Shown here piece by piece: positions 6,623 through 8,619 of a stretch of 8,619 nucleotides of DNA. The translations under genes were made by a program, and so were the position numbers. This DNA is from Tardiphaga sp. Lineage in GTDB: Bacteria > Pseudomonadota > Alphaproteobacteria > Rhizobiales > Xanthobacteraceae. Under the pieces are notes generated by a model. The model was not told the DNA's origin. It searched no databases and saw nothing but the letters and a program-made list of their open reading frames with translations. Position 1 is the first letter of the stretch, and each line of letters opens with the position of its first letter. The stretch lies in contig JAQGJF010000782.1 of NCBI GenBank assembly GCA_028290765.1, positions 1 through 8,619 on the forward strand, written 5' to 3'.

Positions 6623-6641
6623 GGTTGCCACCTACTTCAGC
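6598..6641. other. Interrupted inverted repeat across the two convergent stop codons
   Basis: GCTGAAGGGCAA (6598-6609) can pair with TTGCC (6625-6629) and CTTCAGC (6635-6641). This gives 12 base pairs with one 5-base bulge and a 15-base loop, and encloses both stop codons (6620-6622 plus, 6632-6634 minus). No T tract follows on either strand, so an intrinsic terminator is not claimed. A shared bidirectional 3'-end structure is possible, and chance is also possible. Confidence 0.3.
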
Positions 6642-7711
6642 TTCCCGCGCGCCGCGACCGGCAGCGTTCCCAAAATTTCGTCGCCACGCACCATCACCAC
6701 TTCGTCGACCATGTTGACGACGACGCAGACGTGGTTCGGCACGATCCGCACGATGTCGCCGACGTTGGGCCTGGTGTTGCTGCGGGTGAGATCGAGGAAG
6801 CCGTGCTCCTCGGCGAATTTCGCGATCCTGGCTTCCGGATGTTCGAGGATCAGCCCATGGCCGTCGAGCCCGCCGGTGTCGGAGGTGAGCGTCTTGGAGC
6901 CGGCATCCAGAATGCCGCGGTCGGGGCCGGCGCGGCTGACCACCGTCGCATAGACATTGAGCGCACAATCGTCCCAGCCGGCGACGCCGGCTGCAACCTG
7001 CATGCGGTCGTTATAGATGTAGGTGCCGGGGCGATGCTCGGTCGCGCCGCGCAACTTGCCGAGGTTTTTCAGGTTCGGCGTGCCGCCGGTCGAGACGATC
7101 GCCGGCTCCAGTCCCGCAGCGCGGACACCGGCCAGCGCTTCGTCGTAAAATCGTTGCGCGTCCGCCCAGCCGGTTTCAGTCGGATACAGCATGAAGCCGG
7201 CAAAACTCAAACCGGGCGAGGCCGCGATGCTGCGCGCCAGCTCAATGGCCTCGGCCGGCGTTTCGACGCCGGCGCGCTTGCGGCCAGTATCGCACTCGAC
7301 CACCACCGACAGCGGCCGGCCGGAGATCCTGGCCGCCTGCGGCAGTCCGGCGATCACAGTCGGATTGTCGGCGGCCACCGTCATCGTGGCTCTCGCCTGC
7401 AGCGCGCCGAGCCGCGCCATCTTCTCTTCCCCGATCAGATTGTAGCTGATCAGGATGTCGTCGATCCCGGCATCCGCCATCACCTCGGCTTCGCCGAGTT
7501 TCTGGCAGGTGATGCCCTTCGCACCGGCGGCGATCTGCAATTTTGCGATCATCGGAGACTTGTGGGTCTTGATATGCGGCCGGTTGGCGACGCCGGCGGC
7601 GTCGCAGGCCGCCTGGATCCGCGCGATGTTGCGCTCGACCCGGTCCATGTCGATCACCAAAGCCGGCGTGCCGTAGTCGCGGGCGATCTGGGCGGCGAGG
7701 GATGTGGTCAT
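6632..7711 (-). CDS. DSD1-family PLP-dependent enzyme (D-threonine aldolase/D-serine dehydratase-like)
   Basis: This 359-residue fold-type III (alanine-racemase-like) PLP enzyme acts on D-amino acids carrying a 3-hydroxyl, either by aldol cleavage or by dehydration. The cofactor lysine is probably K48 in RPHIKTHKSP (44-53). TPALVIDMDRVERNI (15-29) opens the barrel. VECDTGRKRAG (138-148) and STGGTPN (208-214) match PLP-phosphate and barrel regions of the family. Near the C terminus, VPNHVC contains an H-x-C pair (H327, C329), placed like the divalent-metal ligands of eukaryotic D-serine dehydratase and D-threo-3-hydroxyaspartate dehydratase. The choice between aldolase and dehydratase is not settled. 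It starts 20 bases after the ABC-F stop on the same strand, with a weak AAAGG (plus-strand 7723-7727) 11 bases before the ATG, so it may be co-transcribed with that gene. Its stop is 9 bases from the convergent flavoprotein stop. Confidence 0.88.
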   Translation of the reverse strand: MTTSLAAQIARDYGTPALVIDMDRVERNIARIQAACDAAGVANRPHIKTHKSPMIAKLQIAAGAKGITCQKLGEAEVMADAGIDDILISYNLIGEEKMARLGALQARATMTVAADNPTVIAGLPQAARISGRPLSVVVECDTGRKRAGVETPAEAIELARSIAASPGLSFAGFMLYPTETGWADAQRFYDEALAGVRAAGLEPAIVSTGGTPNLKNLGKLRGATEHRPGTYIYNDRMQVAAGVAGWDDCALNVYATVVSRAGPDRGILDAGSKTLTSDTGGLDGHGLILEHPEARIAKFAEEHGFLDLTRSNTRPNVGDIVRIVPNHVCVVVNMVDEVVMVRGDEILGTLPVAARGKLK

Positions 7712-7731
7712 CTGGGGTCAAACCTTTGCGG

Positions 7732-8619
7732 TCAGGCGCTTTCGATTTCTTCGCGCAGCATTTCAAGATCGAGCCACTTTTCTTCGGCGGCTTCAAGTTC
7801 CTTTTGTGCCGTTGAGAGCGCCGCGGAGGCGGTGTCGAATTTCTTGCGATCTTTCTTGTACAGATTGGGATCGTCGAGATGCCGTTGCTGTTTGGCGATC
7901 TCGGCCTGAAGCTTGGCGATGGTCTTCGGCAGGGTTTCCAGCGCGTGCTTGTCGTTGAAATTGAGTTTTCGCTTCGCCGATGTCGAAGGCGTGCCGGCTT
8001 TCTTGTTTTTGGCGGTCTCGGCTGCCGCGGCGGTCACGGCCTCTCGCTTCAGGTCGGCGCCGCGCTGCGCCAGCATGTCGGTGTAGCCGCCGGCATATTC
8101 GACCCATTTGCCGTCGCCTTCGGGCGCGATCACGGATGTGACCACGCGATCGAGGAAATCGCGGTCATGGCTGATCAGGATCACGGTGCCTTCGTAGTCG
8201 CCGAGCATTTCCTCCAAAACGTCGAGGGTTTCCAGGTCGAGGTCGTTGGTCGGTTCGTCCAGCACCAGCAGATTGGACGGCTTTGCCAGCGAACGCGCCA
8301 GCATCACCCGGCCGCGCTCGCCGCCGGACAGCACTTCCAGCGGCGTGCGCATCTGCTCCTGTGCGAACAGAAAGTCCTTCATGTAGCTGACGACATGCTT
8401 CGGCTTGCCGCCCACCATCACATTGTCGCTGCCGCCGCCGGTCAGGGCATCGGCCAGCGTCGATTTCGGATCGAGGCTTTCGCGGTGCTGGTCCAGCGTC
8501 GCCATTTCGATGTTGGCACCGAGCCGGATGGTGCCTGAATCGGGCTCGCTGCCGCCGGTCTGCTTCTCGATCAGCGTGGTCTTGCCGGCATCGTTCGGGC
8601 CGACGATGCCGATGCGGTC
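7732..8619 (-). CDS. uup: ABC-F family ATPase, Uup-like (5' end outside window)
   Basis: The visible 295 residues are the second ATPase domain and C-terminal extension of a soluble twin-ATPase ABC-F protein; the reading frame stays open to the window edge, so the N-terminal half is missing. From the edge: Walker A GPNDAGKTT (visible residues 7-15), ABC signature LSGGERGRVMLARSL (97-111), Walker B LLVLDEPTNDLD (117-128) with the catalytic Glu, and the H-loop ISHDRDFLD (149-157). After a Lys/Ala-rich linker comes a coiled coil of about 70 residues (roughly 224-293), the usual Uup C-terminal domain. ABC-F proteins lack membrane domains and act on ribosomes or nucleic acid; Uup has been linked to DNA and ribosome biology. 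The Walker A motif has Asp where Gly is near-universal (GPNG), and the next helix (LIEKQTGG) is unusually polar. An internal ATG at 8505 is not the real start, since it lies inside the ATPase domain. Confidence 0.88.
   Translation of the reverse strand, partial: DRIGIVGPNDAGKTTLIEKQTGGSEPDSGTIRLGANIEMATLDQHRESLDPKSTLADALTGGGSDNVMVGGKPKHVVSYMKDFLFAQEQMRTPLEVLSGGERGRVMLARSLAKPSNLLVLDEPTNDLDLETLDVLEEMLGDYEGTVILISHDRDFLDRVVTSVIAPEGDGKWVEYAGGYTDMLAQRGADLKREAVTAAAAETAKNKKAGTPSTSAKRKLNFNDKHALETLPKTIAKLQAEIAKQQRHLDDPNLYKKDRKKFDTASAALSTAQKELEAAEEKWLDLEMLREEIESA

Noticed and set aside
6731..7909. Plus-strand open frame of 392 residues opposite the PLP enzyme
   Set aside because: It runs across the boundary of two well-supported minus-strand genes and shows no domain; antisense shadow.
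1..8619. A defence island, phage or mobile element
   Set aside because: All nine genes match metabolic or housekeeping families, with no integrase, transposase, toxin-antitoxin or anti-phage domain, and no tRNA-linked attachment repeats were seen.

Overview
This window reads as ordinary chromosome from a GC-rich alphaproteobacterium. Gene content, protein style and a repeat between genes suggest the Bradyrhizobium/Rhodopseudomonas group, but that assignment is from memory of similar sequences and was not searched. Coding is dense. The only intergenic gap above 20 bases is 5260-5377. No tRNA, rRNA, CRISPR array, transposase or phage gene was seen.

Left part, plus strand, 1-5259: six genes in one tight run, with junctions of -3, +18, +12, -8 and +18 bases, almost certainly one operon that starts upstream of the window. 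The first three are consecutive-type valine catabolism genes: the tail of an acyl-CoA dehydrogenase resembling isobutyryl-CoA dehydrogenase, 3-hydroxyisobutyryl-CoA hydrolase, and 3-hydroxyisobutyrate dehydrogenase (MmsB). The next three are an AMP-forming acyl-CoA synthetase, a MaoC hot-dog hydratase and a short-chain dehydrogenase like the N-terminal domain of peroxisomal multifunctional enzyme 2 (HSD17B4). Together these could activate an acid, then hydrate and oxidise the acyl-CoA through an (R)-3-hydroxyacyl intermediate. The substrate is not visible from sequence.

Middle, 5260-5377: a compact palindromic repeat of two 31-base imperfect inverted arms, each also self-complementary. It separates the operon from a GTG-started flavoprotein of the HI0933/YhiN type (5378-6622), whose role is unknown.

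Right part, minus strand, 6632-8619: an ABC-F ATPase of the Uup type (its second ATPase domain and C-terminal coiled coil are visible, the start lies outside) followed 20 bases later by a fold-type III PLP enzyme of the D-threonine aldolase/D-serine dehydratase-like family. This pair converges on the flavoprotein with only 9 bases between the stop codons.

I found no clearly new system. The points most worth a second look are the split (R)-specific hydratase/dehydrogenase module joined to valine genes, a 9-bp tandem repeat that lengthens a conserved glycine loop in MmsB, and an Asp in the Walker A motif of the ABC-F protein.
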